From: Clostridia bacterium
GTDB lineage: Bacteria; Bacillota; Clostridia; Oscillospirales; Acutalibacteraceae
Assembly (NCBI GenBank): GCA_017430145.1
Contig: JAFRNP010000129.1
Coordinates: 1 to 37,364 of the forward strand
Direction of reading: 5' to 3'
Length of the DNA stretch: 37,364 nt
The position numbers and the translations under genes are program-made. Under the pieces are notes generated by a model that saw only the letters and a list, made by a program, of their open reading frames with translations, searched no databases and was not told the DNA's origin. Below, piece after piece: positions 23,954 to 33,000 of the stretch; within the stretch, counting starts at the first letter, position 1, and every line of letters starts with the position of its first letter.

Positions 23954-24928
23954 TTATGCTTTTTTATTCCATGTGCGTTCGCTGATGATATACCGCGGGC
24001 GCGCTTTGACCTCCAGATAGATCTTTCCGATATACTCCCCGAGGATCCCGAGGGAGACGAGCTGGATGCCGCCGAGCAGGCAGATGATGCAGGTCATGCT
24101 TGCCCAGCCGGGAACGGTTTTTCCGATCAGCGCCATGATCACGCTCCAGATCACGCCGATAAAGCTGAGCAACGAAACGAACATCCCGAAGCCGGTGATC
24201 AGATGGATGGGCTTTATGCTAAGGCCCGTGATCCCGTCAAAGGCGAGGGCGAGCATTTTTTTAAGAGGATAGTGGCTTTCGCCCGCCATGCGCTCATGCC
24301 GCTCGTAATAGACGCTTGTGCTTTTGAAGCCTACCAGAGGAAACAGGCCGCGCAGAAAAATATTGACTTCCTTAAAATTGGCAAACTCCTGCAGCACCCG
24401 GGCGCTGACAAGGCGGTAATCCGCGTGGTTGAAAACGGATTCCACCCCCATGGCGGTCATCAGCTTATAAAACGATTCCGCGGTGAAGCGCTTGAAAAAG
24501 GTATCGGAGTCCCGGTTGGAGCGCACGCCGTACACGACCTCGCAGCCGTCCAGGTACTCGTCGACCATCTGGTCGGCGGCGTTGATATCATCCTGCCCGT
24601 CGCAGTCCACCGAGATCGTGATATCGCACAGGTCCTTCGCTTCCATCAGTCCCGCAAGCACTGCGTTCTGGTGCCCGCGGTTGCGGCTTTGCCGGATCCC
24701 CAAAAAGTGCCGGTCGTTTTTGGCAAGCGTGCTGATAAGCTCCCATGTGCCGTCTTTGGAGCCGTCGTCCACAAACAGGATGCGGCTTTCGCGGTCGATC
24801 TTGCCCGCCTTGATCAGGTCCGACAGCTTTTGGGCAAAGATCGGCGCCGTGACCGGGAGCACCTCCTCCTCGTTGTAGCAGGGGATCACAAAAAACAGAC
24901 GCGGGCAGGCGACAGTCAAATCACTCAT
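23954..24928 (-). CDS. GtrB/DPM-like family 2 glycosyltransferase
   Basis: The protein has 324 residues. The GT-A domain shows FVIPCYNEEEVL (13-24), FVDDGSKDGTW and SVDCDGQDD (nucleotide-sugar metal site), then RHERMAGESHYPLKKML. Two C-terminal membrane helices (GFGMFVSLLSFIGVIWSVI and ICLLGGIQLVSLGILGEYIG) and the ending YLEVKARPRYII are typical of bactoprenol glucosyltransferases such as GtrB. It moves a sugar from a nucleotide donor to undecaprenyl phosphate for cell-envelope glycosylation. A consensus promoter lies at 24994-25022. No flippase or acceptor transferase is adjacent. The ATG has no close ribosome binding site; GGAAAGGAG lies about 40 bases upstream, and an in-frame GTG lies three codons before. 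Confidence 0.92.
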   Translation of the reverse strand: MSDLTVACPRLFFVIPCYNEEEVLPVTAPIFAQKLSDLIKAGKIDRESRILFVDDGSKDGTWELISTLAKNDRHFLGIRQSRNRGHQNAVLAGLMEAKDLCDITISVDCDGQDDINAADQMVDEYLDGCEVVYGVRSNRDSDTFFKRFTAESFYKLMTAMGVESVFNHADYRLVSARVLQEFANFKEVNIFLRGLFPLVGFKSTSVYYERHERMAGESHYPLKKMLALAFDGITGLSIKPIHLITGFGMFVSLLSFIGVIWSVIMALIGKTVPGWASMTCIICLLGGIQLVSLGILGEYIGKIYLEVKARPRYIISERTWNKKA

Positions 24929-24993
24929 TGGTTCACGCGTCGGTGCGGCAAAAAAGGCAGCCGCGCCGCTCCTTTCCGATTATTCTATTCTTT

Positions 24994-25022
24994 ATTCTAA
25001 TCATTTCCGGCGTATTTGTCAA
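24994..25022 (-). promoter_or_regulatory. Promoter of the glycosyltransferase gene
   Basis: On the minus strand, TTGACA (25022-25017) and TAGAAT (24999-24994) are 17 bp apart. The resulting leader would be about 60 nt and carry GGAAAGGAG (24969-24977) near its 5' end and a GC-rich hairpin before the start codon. Confidence 0.78.
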
Positions 25023-25100
25023 CCGCCGCTTTTGATTGAAATGCAGCTTTTTCTTTTGCCGTTTGTTCTATTGTCCTTTGTGCAATGTTTCCGAAAAAGC

Positions 25101-25128
25101 TTGACAAAAAGTCAAAACGGAGTATGAT
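25101..25128 (+). promoter_or_regulatory. Promoter of the SGNH-hydrolase lipoprotein gene
   Basis: TTGACA (25101-25106) and TATGAT (25123-25128) are 16 bp apart. The leader contains AGAAAGGA at 25142-25149, then a small hairpin (AGCCGG at 25154-25159 with CCGGTT at 25165-25170), then A-rich sequence up to the ATG at 25186. Confidence 0.75.
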
Positions 25129-25185
25129 GAAGTAAAAAAACAGAAAGGAATACAGCCGGGAAAACCGGTTGTCTGCAGAAAAAAA

Positions 25186-26079
25186 ATGAAACCGATCGCC
25201 GTACTTTGCATCCTGCTCAGTTTTGCATTTCTTTTTACCGCCTGCGCCGGGAACGGTCCGGCTGCGACTGAAAAAACGACGGCGCCGTCCGAAGCCGGCG
25301 AACCCGCCGAAACTGCCGAAGCCGGCGAACCCGCCGAAACTGCCGAGCCCGAAACAACAGAGCTTGTCTCGCAGGCCCAGGTGGACCGCCGCGCATTTCA
25401 GGTCTATGAGGACCATCCGGAGCTCACGCCGGTGGACCTCGGTTCCCCCGCGCTGCTGCCGATCAGCGAGGATATGGGACAGGAATACCTTGACCGTATC
25501 ACCTTTTTGTGCGATTCCCCGACCTACTGGCTGTGGCCCTACGGGATGCTCAAAGGCGGAGACGATTCCACACAGCTCTGGACGGGGCCGGAGGGCACTA
25601 TGACGCTGGCGTACCAGGGCAGCTACGAGATATACGATCCGTTTGACAAGGTGGAGCGCCCGATCCGGGAGGTCGTGGAGCTGCATAAGCCCGATATCAT
25701 GGTCATTGCGCTCGGCATCAACGGGATCTCTTTTATGGATGAGGAATACTTTACAGCGGAGTATACAGACCTCGTGACTTCCATTCAGGAGATCAGCCCC
25801 GATACGATCCTGCTGCTGCAGTCCATCTATCCCATCACCCCCGCGTACCGTTACTGGGGCGATATCACCAACGTGATGATCACCGAGGCGAACAGCTGGA
25901 TATTGAAGATCGCCGAGGAACACGGCTGCAGGTATCTGGACACCTTCTCCTGCCTGGTCGCCCAGGACGGCAACGCGAAAGAGGAACTGATGATGTCGGA
26001 CGGCCTGCACCCGAATAAGGACGGGCTTGCAGAGGTGCTGACGTATATCCGAACCCACGGGTATCAGGAAAAAAACTGA
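25186..26079 (+). CDS. SGNH/GDSL-family hydrolase lipoprotein
   Basis: The protein has 297 residues. The lipoprotein signal ends at FLFTAC with lipid-bearing Cys20. Residues 25-60 form a low-complexity Ala/Glu/Pro linker with an exact internal duplication. The hydrolase domain shows FLCDSPTYWL (block I, Ser111, with CDS in place of the usual GDS), MVIALGINGISFM (block III, with GING in place of GxND) and DGLHPN (272-277, catalytic Asp272 and His275). Such extracellular enzymes remove acetyl or other ester groups from cell-wall or exopolysaccharides. The altered block I and III residues may change the oxyanion hole. Anchored on the outer face of the membrane. Expression may depend on the unusual leader. 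Family firm, substrate unknown. Confidence 0.85.
   Translation: MKPIAVLCILLSFAFLFTACAGNGPAATEKTTAPSEAGEPAETAEAGEPAETAEPETTELVSQAQVDRRAFQVYEDHPELTPVDLGSPALLPISEDMGQEYLDRITFLCDSPTYWLWPYGMLKGGDDSTQLWTGPEGTMTLAYQGSYEIYDPFDKVERPIREVVELHKPDIMVIALGINGISFMDEEYFTAEYTDLVTSIQEISPDTILLLQSIYPITPAYRYWGDITNVMITEANSWILKIAEEHGCRYLDTFSCLVAQDGNAKEELMMSDGLHPNKDGLAEVLTYIRTHGYQEKN
25291..25344 (+). repeat. 27-bp exact tandem duplication inside the lipoprotein linker
   Basis: Two identical 27-bp units (25291-25317 and 25318-25344) each encode EAGEPAETA. The in-frame unit makes linker length easy to change by slippage. Confidence 0.95.
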
Positions 26080-26108
26080 AAAAAAGTTTTTTTTACGTCA
26101 CAAAACAG

Positions 26109-26149
26109 ACGCAAAGACGGTTTAATACAATGGAAAACCGTCTTTGCGT
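26109..26149 (+). terminator. Strong hairpin, probable weak terminator or attenuator before the sigma gene
   Basis: ACGCAAAGACGGTT (26109-26122) pairs perfectly with AACCGTCTTTGCGT (26136-26149). It is followed by TGTGCTG rather than a T run, so termination may be partial. It ends only 30 bases before the sigma-factor start and may dampen read-through into it. Confidence 0.6.
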
Positions 26150-26179
26150 TGTGCTGTGTGAGAAAAAACGGAGAGGCGT

Positions 26180-26734
26180 TTGAGGCCTGCGCTGAGAGAG
26201 ATGCTGAATTTTTATTTATCGATTATTGAAACGCCGGAGGAGAAAAATAAATTCTCTGTTTTGTATAATAAGTGGAAAAAGCCCATGTATCATACGGCGT
26301 ATCATATATTGGAAGACCATGAACTGTGTGAAGACGTTATGCAGGAAGTGTTTTTCTATATTGCGAAAAACATACATAAGATAGACGATCCCGAATCGGC
26401 GGCGACGGGCAGGTATTTGATCCTGACGACAATAACCAATGCAAAAAAGCTGCAGGGCAAATGGCGGGAAAGCTTCTTAGAGGATGAACAAACGGATCTC
26501 ATCGACAACGAAACCGTGGAGTCGGCGTATTTTGACCGGTTCGACAAGGAAATGGTGCTTGCAAAGCTGCGCGAAATCCCGGAGGGATACCGTATGCCTC
26601 TGCTTTTGAAATACGGCGAGGGACGTTCGTCGGCGGAAATCGGCGAGATCATGGGATTAAAGGATTTTACCGTGCGCAAACGGATCGAACGGGCGAAAAA
26701 AATGCTTGCCGAAATACTGAAAAATGAACTGTGA
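26180..26734 (+). CDS. ECF-type RNA polymerase sigma factor
   Basis: The protein has 184 residues. Region 2 is recognisable in LYNKWKKPMYHTAYHILEDHELCEDVMQEVFFYI (about 28-61), and region 4 in MPLLLKYGEGRSSAEIGEIMGLKDFTVRKRIERAKKML, a helix-turn-helix that reads the -35 element. It lacks regions 1 and 3, as ECF factors do. Translation probably begins at TTG 26180 behind GGAGAGG; an ATG at 26201 is possible but has its Shine-Dalgarno sequence too close. The DUF4367 membrane protein follows 41 bp later and is probably its anti-sigma partner. Target promoters may include those of the downstream surface-protein genes, which is inference. Confidence 0.85.
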   Translation: MRPALREMLNFYLSIIETPEEKNKFSVLYNKWKKPMYHTAYHILEDHELCEDVMQEVFFYIAKNIHKIDDPESAATGRYLILTTITNAKKLQGKWRESFLEDEQTDLIDNETVESAYFDRFDKEMVLAKLREIPEGYRMPLLLKYGEGRSSAEIGEIMGLKDFTVRKRIERAKKMLAEILKNEL

Positions 26735-26775
26735 CCGTGTGCGTCTGATAAAAACGAAAGGAGGGGATAACGCGA

Positions 26776-27453
26776 ATGGAACAGACGAGGTCCGCCGGAA
26801 CGTCCGGTGTACTCCGACAGGCTTGCGAAGAAATTGCGCGGGAGCTGTTTGCGTCGGCGATCGCTTGCGGCGAGCAGCCGGACCCCTCCTTTTCGCCGTC
26901 GTTTGAGCGGGAGATTAAACGGCTTATTTCCCGCACCCGCAATAACCGTTACCACCGTCTGACCCGCGGCGCCAAGGTGATCCTGGTGGCGGCGATCATC
27001 GCGCTGCTGATGATTCTCACCGTTACCGCCTCACAGCTTTTCGGGATATCCTTTGTGAAGGGCGAAGGGTTTATGAACCTTGTTTTGAACCGACCGCTTT
27101 CAGGAGAAAACTATCTCGAATTGAAAATCGGTTATATACCGGAGGGGTTTGTACTGACGGAAAAAAAGCAGTTGGGCCCGAATAAGATCACATATTCTTA
27201 TGAGGACAAATTTTCTCGGGAAATACAGATAGATAAGCAGTCGCAATTTGATTCGTATTCTGTTGATACGGATCGTCATCAGTGGACTGAACATACACAA
27301 AACAGTATTACATATCATTTAGGAGCTGCAATTTCATCGTACAATACAAACATAATCATTTGGGTTGAACCGGAAACAAATTGTTTGTATAATATTTACG
27401 GGAGGGATGTTGATATGGATACCTTATTTGAAATTGCAAAGCAGGTAAAATAG
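26776..27453 (+). CDS. DUF4367 membrane protein, probable anti-sigma factor
   Basis: The protein has 225 residues. A cytoplasmic N-terminal segment of about 65 residues precedes one membrane helix (67-87, VILVAAIIALLMILTVTASQL). The extracytoplasmic part contains the DUF4367-like sequence IGYIPEGFVLTEKK. Proteins of this form lie after ECF sigma genes in Clostridia and probably hold the sigma factor at the membrane until a signal arrives. The ATG follows AAGGAGGGG. Base composition shifts from GC-rich to AT-rich within the gene (around 27080), which marks the left edge of the AT-rich accessory region. Confidence 0.8.
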   Translation: MEQTRSAGTSGVLRQACEEIARELFASAIACGEQPDPSFSPSFEREIKRLISRTRNNRYHRLTRGAKVILVAAIIALLMILTVTASQLFGISFVKGEGFMNLVLNRPLSGENYLELKIGYIPEGFVLTEKKQLGPNKITYSYEDKFSREIQIDKQSQFDSYSVDTDRHQWTEHTQNSITYHLGAAISSYNTNIIIWVEPETNCLYNIYGRDVDMDTLFEIAKQVK

Positions 27454-27560
27454 AACCAAGGAAAAATATTAATTTTTTGTTAATTCTTAAAAAACTTTGT
27501 CACACGAATTTATTTTCTTTCTTTTTTAATTTGAGAGGCAAAAAGAGAAAGGAATTTTTC

Positions 27561-27968
27561 ATGAAAAAGAAAAGTAAAAATATTGTATCCCTCCTGTTGG
27601 TCGTTATTACCCTGTTCCAGTTTGTAGCTATCTCCTTTGCGGCAGATGTGGAACTGCCCGCAGATGATCCTATTATTGAGGAATATGTAAATATTGATGA
27701 ATGTAGTTGCTATTGTAATATATCCGGTATTACGCTCTATGGATCAGCTTCCTTAACCGCAAAAAGCTCCATGTATCTGCAAATCATCATTGAAGTACAA
27801 AAATTGACAAGTGGAGAATACAAAACAATCGAAACATGGTCCGATTCCAAAACCGGTACTTCATTGTCATTGAGCGATGACCGTTTGATTAATGTTTTTT
27901 CTACATACCGAATAAAAGTCACTTTCACAGCTGGTAGCGAGAGCACAACACTTTATTCTTACGCATAA
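27561..27968 (+). CDS. Small secreted protein (DUF6147-like)
   Basis: The protein has 135 residues. A signal peptide (1-28, KKKSKNIVSLLLVVITLFQFVAISFAA) is followed by a beta-rich domain with the cysteines CSCYC and the regularly alternating ITLYGSASLTAKSSMYLQIIIEVQKL. The pattern resembles the DUF6147 family of exported Clostridia proteins, which has no known activity. The ATG is preceded by AGAAAGGAA; a longer frame from 27477 lacks one. A strong terminator follows, so it is either a single unit or the end of the sigma operon. Function unknown. Confidence 0.78.
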   Translation: MKKKSKNIVSLLLVVITLFQFVAISFAADVELPADDPIIEEYVNIDECSCYCNISGITLYGSASLTAKSSMYLQIIIEVQKLTSGEYKTIETWSDSKTGTSLSLSDDRLINVFSTYRIKVTFTAGSESTTLYSYA

Positions 27969-27988
27969 TCCGTAAAAACAGATAAAAG

Positions 27989-28061
27989 CAGTGCATATGC
28001 GCAAAGTCCGGATACAAAAATCTGCCTCTCACCGGACAAGCGCATATGCGCTGTTTTTTTT
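27989..28061 (+). terminator. Long intrinsic terminator
   Basis: CAGTGCATATGCGC (27989-28002) pairs with GCGCATATGCGCTG (28040-28053) at 13 of 14 positions. GTCCGG and CCGGAC form an inner stem. Eight T follow. It ends the small secreted-protein transcript. Confidence 0.92.
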
Positions 28062-28083
28062 GCCAACAAAAGAAAAGCATTAT

Positions 28084-28160
28084 ATAACCCTTCAAACAGG
28101 TTATTTGTGACAAGGTTTTTTACAAAAATGTAAAATTCTCCCTTCCCGACAAATAAAAAT
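28084..28160 (+). repeat. Upstream control module, copy A (before the InlB-repeat gene)
   Basis: The block begins ATAACCCTTCAAACAGG, continues through TTTGTGACA and ends TAAAATTCTCCCTTCCCGAC with an A-rich tail. The same two sub-blocks recur at 29825-29912. GTGACA (28107-28112) and TAAAAT (28131-28136) are 18 bp apart and could be promoter boxes. It ends 124 bp before the start codon at 28285. Confidence 0.75.
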
Positions 28161-28284
28161 CCCACAAATGAAGCATGGAAAATGGAGATATGGAAAAGAA
28201 TTGATTAAAATTCAAAAAAATATGTCACATTTTGTAGATTTTGTGGTTTTATCTTTATGAAAAAAAGAAAGGAGATGTGAAAAA

Positions 28285-29700
28285 ATGAATAAAAAAAGAG
28301 GCATTTTTTATTGGCTGTCAAATGGTTTTAAAAGTATTTTTTCAAGTCCGGATTCTATGGTTTCTGTTTCCAGTGAGAGAGAAGCAGGTAGCGATCAAAG
28401 CCATACGCATTTGATTGGAAGTGAATATACACAGCAAAATGATTGTTCCACCGGAAAAAGCATTGAGAATTATTATATGGATAATGCTGATTTTTCTTCA
28501 AACCCTTCTGGTGTACCGCAGGGGTGTATTAGCATAACGAGCCCGGGATGTATTCAAATAACGGCAAATTCGTTACTTCTTATGATCATTATTGCTTTAA
28601 TAGTTTTCGGTATTTTGCATCTTACTGGTGAAAATGATGATTCAAAAACAACAGCTCCAACTGTGAGCCCGGAACCGGAAACGATAATCATCTATGATAC
28701 GAATACAACCGGAAACAATGATATCATTGTTTATCTGAATGAATTAAAGGATACTCTTAAAGAAGCAATTTCAAAAACGAAAAACGAAGCTGCAGAGGAA
28801 AATGAAGAGCCTATTATTCTGTTAAATGCAAACGGAGGTTTTTTTTCGCCATCAGGGGCCTCTCTTGTCGAATTTGATGGGCGGAATTATCCAGAGCCTG
28901 AGTATCCTTATCATAAGTTCTTAGGTTGGTATGTAAGAAAAGAAGACGGCGCACGTTATGAATTCTCTCAAAGGGTTTCGGTTTTATATGCCTGTTGGGA
29001 AGAAAATGATCTCAGTGAATGGATACCGTATGAAGAACTGCCGGAGGATGCGAGCATCGCGGAGGAAAAGTGGGCAGGGGAATCAATTGAACTCGTTACA
29101 GGATATCAAAAAGAGTTAGAAGGCTATACTCTGTTGGATTCGGTAACTGATACTTCTCAAGCAGTAGTTGAGAATACCTATTATGTGGCAAATATTCCCA
29201 ATGGGTTTCCATCAAAAGAATTAGATGGGATTCAGTTTCTGTCAGAAGAAGAGAAAGATCAGGCGATTGATGAGGCAATATCAAAGGATGAATTTGAACT
29301 GGAAGAAACCAAAGATGAACAGAAAAAATACATTTATTGGCATTGGACGGTACCGGTTACAAATGAAGTTCCATTGCAAAATATCCCGATCTCCGGAGAG
29401 AAAGGTACAAAAGTACTGTTCAATGAAGAATCGGTATGTACTGATTTATTTGAATACTTTCTTTCCGATGAGGATTTAATCCCCCAAGATAAAAACATGG
29501 ATCCTTCGGTGTTTGAGTTTGTACAACCTGATAAAACAAGCACATTGTGGTATCGTACGGAGTATCATGTGGTTCATGTTGCCGCATACCGAAAAATTTA
29601 CACCCATCAAAAAAGCTGCCGTGTGGAATTCTTTTCAGAACCGGAAAGCAGCTCAAATTTGGTAGATGTTACATATTGGGTAAAATATAGAAAAGAATAG
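28285..29700 (+). CDS. Single-helix membrane protein with InlB-type (List_Bact_rpt) repeat
   Basis: The protein has 471 residues and is AT-rich. The N-terminal 94 residues are polar. A membrane helix lies at 95-113 (NSLLLMIIIALIVFGILHL). A short acidic spacer and a helix (LNELKDTLKEAISKTKNE) follow. Then comes one Listeria/Bacteroides-type repeat, seen as NANGGFFSPSGASLVEFDG and FLGWYVRKEDGARYEF, ending near YACWEEN. The remaining 220 residues are acidic and unassigned. There is no cleavable signal peptide, so the C-terminal part is probably outside. The ATG follows AAGGAGATG. Its upstream region shares a module with the RHS gene, so the two are probably expressed together. I cannot name a function. 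Confidence 0.72.
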   Translation: MNKKRGIFYWLSNGFKSIFSSPDSMVSVSSEREAGSDQSHTHLIGSEYTQQNDCSTGKSIENYYMDNADFSSNPSGVPQGCISITSPGCIQITANSLLLMIIIALIVFGILHLTGENDDSKTTAPTVSPEPETIIIYDTNTTGNNDIIVYLNELKDTLKEAISKTKNEAAEENEEPIILLNANGGFFSPSGASLVEFDGRNYPEPEYPYHKFLGWYVRKEDGARYEFSQRVSVLYACWEENDLSEWIPYEELPEDASIAEEKWAGESIELVTGYQKELEGYTLLDSVTDTSQAVVENTYYVANIPNGFPSKELDGIQFLSEEEKDQAIDEAISKDEFELEETKDEQKKYIYWHWTVPVTNEVPLQNIPISGEKGTKVLFNEESVCTDLFEYFLSDEDLIPQDKNMDPSVFEFVQPDKTSTLWYRTEYHVVHVAAYRKIYTHQKSCRVEFFSEPESSSNLVDVTYWVKYRKE

Positions 29701-29771
29701 TATTCAATTTCGCCCCCCTTTCCCCCGGCCATGCTGTGACAGTACACAAGCGCGTTTGGGGCGATAGATTT

Positions 29772-29827
29772 CCGGGGAGGGATTAATTAGGTTACTTTTC
29801 AGCGGTTAAACCTTCCCCTGATTGATA
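29772..29827. repeat. Degenerate REP-like palindrome, left of the RHS gene
   Basis: CCGGGGAGGGATTAATTAGG on the left and AAACCTTCCCCTG on the right can pair imperfectly. The right half, GGTTAAACCTTCCCCTGATTG (29804-29824), resembles GGTAACCGCCCCTTGATTG at 37326-37344 beyond the RHS cassette. The match is partial. Confidence 0.5.
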
Positions 29828-29912
29828 AACCCTTCAAAAAGGCAATTCGTGACAGAAAAACGGGCGTTTTTTTTGCAAAATGATAAAATTCTCCCTTTCC
29901 GACAAACAAAAA
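29825..29912 (+). repeat. Upstream control module, copy B (before the RHS gene)
   Basis: This copy begins ATAAACCCTTCAAAAAGG, contains TTCGTGACA (GTGACA at 29849-29854) and ends TAAAATTCTCCCTTTCCGAC. The two conserved halves are 11 bp further apart than in copy A, close to one helical turn. It ends 132 bp before the RHS start codon, nearly the same distance as copy A to its gene. Confidence 0.75.
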
Positions 29913-30004
29913 CGGAAAACCTTGGTTATTCGATCAATTGAAAGAATCATGCCTTTGGATATATAATGTAGATGATGTGTACACATACAAAAAAACGTGT
30001 GCTT

Positions 30005-30025
30005 CCGGCGTTCGGCCGACGCCGG
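30005..30025 (+). promoter_or_regulatory. GC hairpin in the RHS leader
   Basis: CCGGCGT (30005-30011) pairs with ACGCCGG (30019-30025), ending just before the GGAAAGGAA ribosome binding site. It stands out in an AT-rich leader and may affect translation or mRNA stability. Confidence 0.55.
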
Positions 30026-30044
30026 TTTGCGGAAAGGAAACAAT

Positions 30045-33000
30045 ATGAAAACGGTATTACGTTGTATTTCCGTGCTTCTTGCGCTGTTGCTTATTGTGCA
30101 GGCGGCGCCCGTGAACGACAGTGTTTTTTGTATGTTGAAGGCGGCGGCAACCGAGCTGCCGGAAGAAGAGCTCCTGCCGGAGGAGGAGCCGGAGGAAATC
30201 CCGGAAGAAGAGCCGGAAGATCTGATCGTACCCCCGGAAGCGGTGATCCTTTCGGAGGATACCGCCTTGCGTACGGCGGGAACAAAAACCTTTATCCTTT
30301 CCGACGGCACGCGACAGGCGTGCGTTTACAACGACGCCGTCCATTTTGAAGCGGAGGACGGCGCTTTTACGGACTATGACAATACGCTGAAAGAAACGCC
30401 GGAGGGCGACGCTTTTATGCCGGGCGCCAACAGCGCCGGCTACCGGATCTCAAAATCGACAGAAAATGAAGCGCTTGTCTCGGTTTCAAAGGACGGCGCT
30501 TTTCTTTCATGGACCTACGACGGAATTCGGGCGCAAACCGCGCAAATTGCGGAGCAAAAGCCGGACGACGATCCCACGACGCCGGACGCTTTTACCGCAG
30601 AAGCGTCGTTTTGCGACGTTTTTGATGAAACAGACTTGCAATACCGTCTGTATGGTGGTAATATGAAAGAGGATCTGATCCTGCGGACCTATGCCGCGCC
30701 GCATAACTTTACGGTGCGGTACCGTTACGAAAACGTAACGCCCCAGCTGCAGGCGGACGGAAAAACGCTGTGTTTTGTGACGCCGGAGGGAGAGTCCGCC
30801 TTTACGGTCACGGCGCCCTACATGACGGACGCCGAAGGAAACGCGAGCAGCGAGCTGAGCCTTGTATTGTCCGAAGAAAAAGAAAACGAGATCGCCTTCA
30901 CCTTAACGCCGGACGAAGCGTGGCTGGCCGACCCCGCCCGCGCCTACCCGGTGACAATCGACCCGGTGGTGGAGACGGACAGATCCTTTACAAACGGCGG
31001 GCAATCCGCATTTATCCTTTCCGATCATCCGGAAGATTGTTATGGGTTAGGCGGCAACAGCTACGTTGGAAGCTTATATGTTGGAAAGTATATATATCAA
31101 TCAATCAACGGAGACGCACGTGCGTTTTTAAAAATCAATATGCCGGATCTGGGAGTTGGCGCAAGAATTGTCTCCGCTGAGATGCTGACCAGACTCAGAC
31201 GTTGTGATCTGTCTATTACGATCACTCTGCATAAAGTCTTGGAACCATGGGTACAGAGTGAAATATGCTGGGCACAAAGTCCGGATTATGATGCCACAGT
31301 TTCGGAATACAAGGTAATTGCCGCAAATTCGCTTACCATGCAGGATATTTATTGGGATATAACAGCGCTTGCAGACGCATGGTATCAAAACCCTGCTTCC
31401 AATTACGGCGTTATGCTGAAATCTGACGCTGCTGAGGCAGGAAACACAAGCAACGTCGCATGGTTTTATTCCTCTCACTATACGAATGGACCGACGTATG
31501 AGACACAAGACGAAAACTACCGTCCGCAATTAATAATCAACTATCGGAATACCTCCGGTTATGAAGATTATTATACTTATTCCGGCGTCTCTGCCGGGCG
31601 CGGCGGCAACGCGGACGTAAATCTATACAACGGTAATCTGGTCGTATCGCAGCCGGTTACCACAGCAACGGGCGGGGAGCGGATGCCGGTTTCTCTGCAA
31701 CTGACATATAATGCGAACAAACATACAGATACAAACGGGCAGGCGTTTCAAAATCCGCTTGGCGCAGTCGGCGCCGGATGGAAGCTCAATTATCAGATGT
31801 ATATCTGCCAGAATCCGAATCTGACGGCGTCCTCATCTGCTGAAGCCCGAAAATACAGGTATTATCTGGACGACGCCGACGGTACACAGCATTATTTCTA
31901 TTTTGCTTCCGAAGAGGATACATCAGGGTTTGATGAAGACGGCCTTGGATATACGCTGACCGTCAATACGGACGGTACGTTTATATTGGATGACCTGAAA
32001 AAGAATAAGATGTATTTTAATACATTGGGATATTTAACTGAGGTACAGGATCCGTACGGGCAATCCATTTTATTAACCTATAACAACAGCAATAAACTAA
32101 CCTGTATCACAGACGGCGTTGGCAGACAATATACATTATCTTACAGTGGTTCCAAGATTTCTGCAATTACCGCCCCCGGAAACAATGTCACGTTATTCTC
32201 CTATACGGGCAGTAATCTGACGCAAATACAGTTCCAGGACGGGAAAAAGATATATTATACGTATAGCAGCTTGTTGACTGCTGTAACGGAAATAGATGGG
32301 ATCACCGTAAACGTCGGGTATGACAACACGGTTATGCACAGAGTTTCCGCCCTGTCCCGTGTCGGCGGCAATGAAACCGGCGCCTCTTATACGTTAACGT
32401 ACAGGCAAAATGAAACGGACGTAACGTCTCTTTCTCAGACCTCTGCGCCGGATCAGACCCAAACGTACCAGTTTGATTCCTATGGGCATTGTACGGGCGT
32501 TATATCGCTTTCATCCGGTGAGGCGGCAGCCTATACGCACAATCCGGGTAATACCGCTTTGCGTACAGCAAACAGGACGACAGATGCATCCCGCATACAA
32601 AAATCCGTAAGAAACTATGTGCGCAACCCAAGTCTCAACGGAACGCTGAATTCTGCATTTTCCGTATACCATTCGCAGGCAGCCGATACTTCTACGGTCA
32701 CAAAAGATACAACGGTCGGGCACTATGAAAAAGGTTCGGTAAAAATTTATCGGCCGTCAACAGACGTCGGGTTATCTGTTGCGTTGCAACACATCACAAA
32801 TTTAGATGCAGGCGTCTATACAGCTTCTGCGTTTGTGACAACAAACGGCAGCTCGTTAAGCGGAGCAGCCCCTGTATTGTTTATGGAAGTCTGGAGCGCA
32901 AGCAACACATATGTTGCGCGGTATAAAGCTGAAGGTATTACAGGTACAGCTGCTAATGAATGGACAAGACAAACCCTTACGGTGAATTTAAGCGCAGGGC

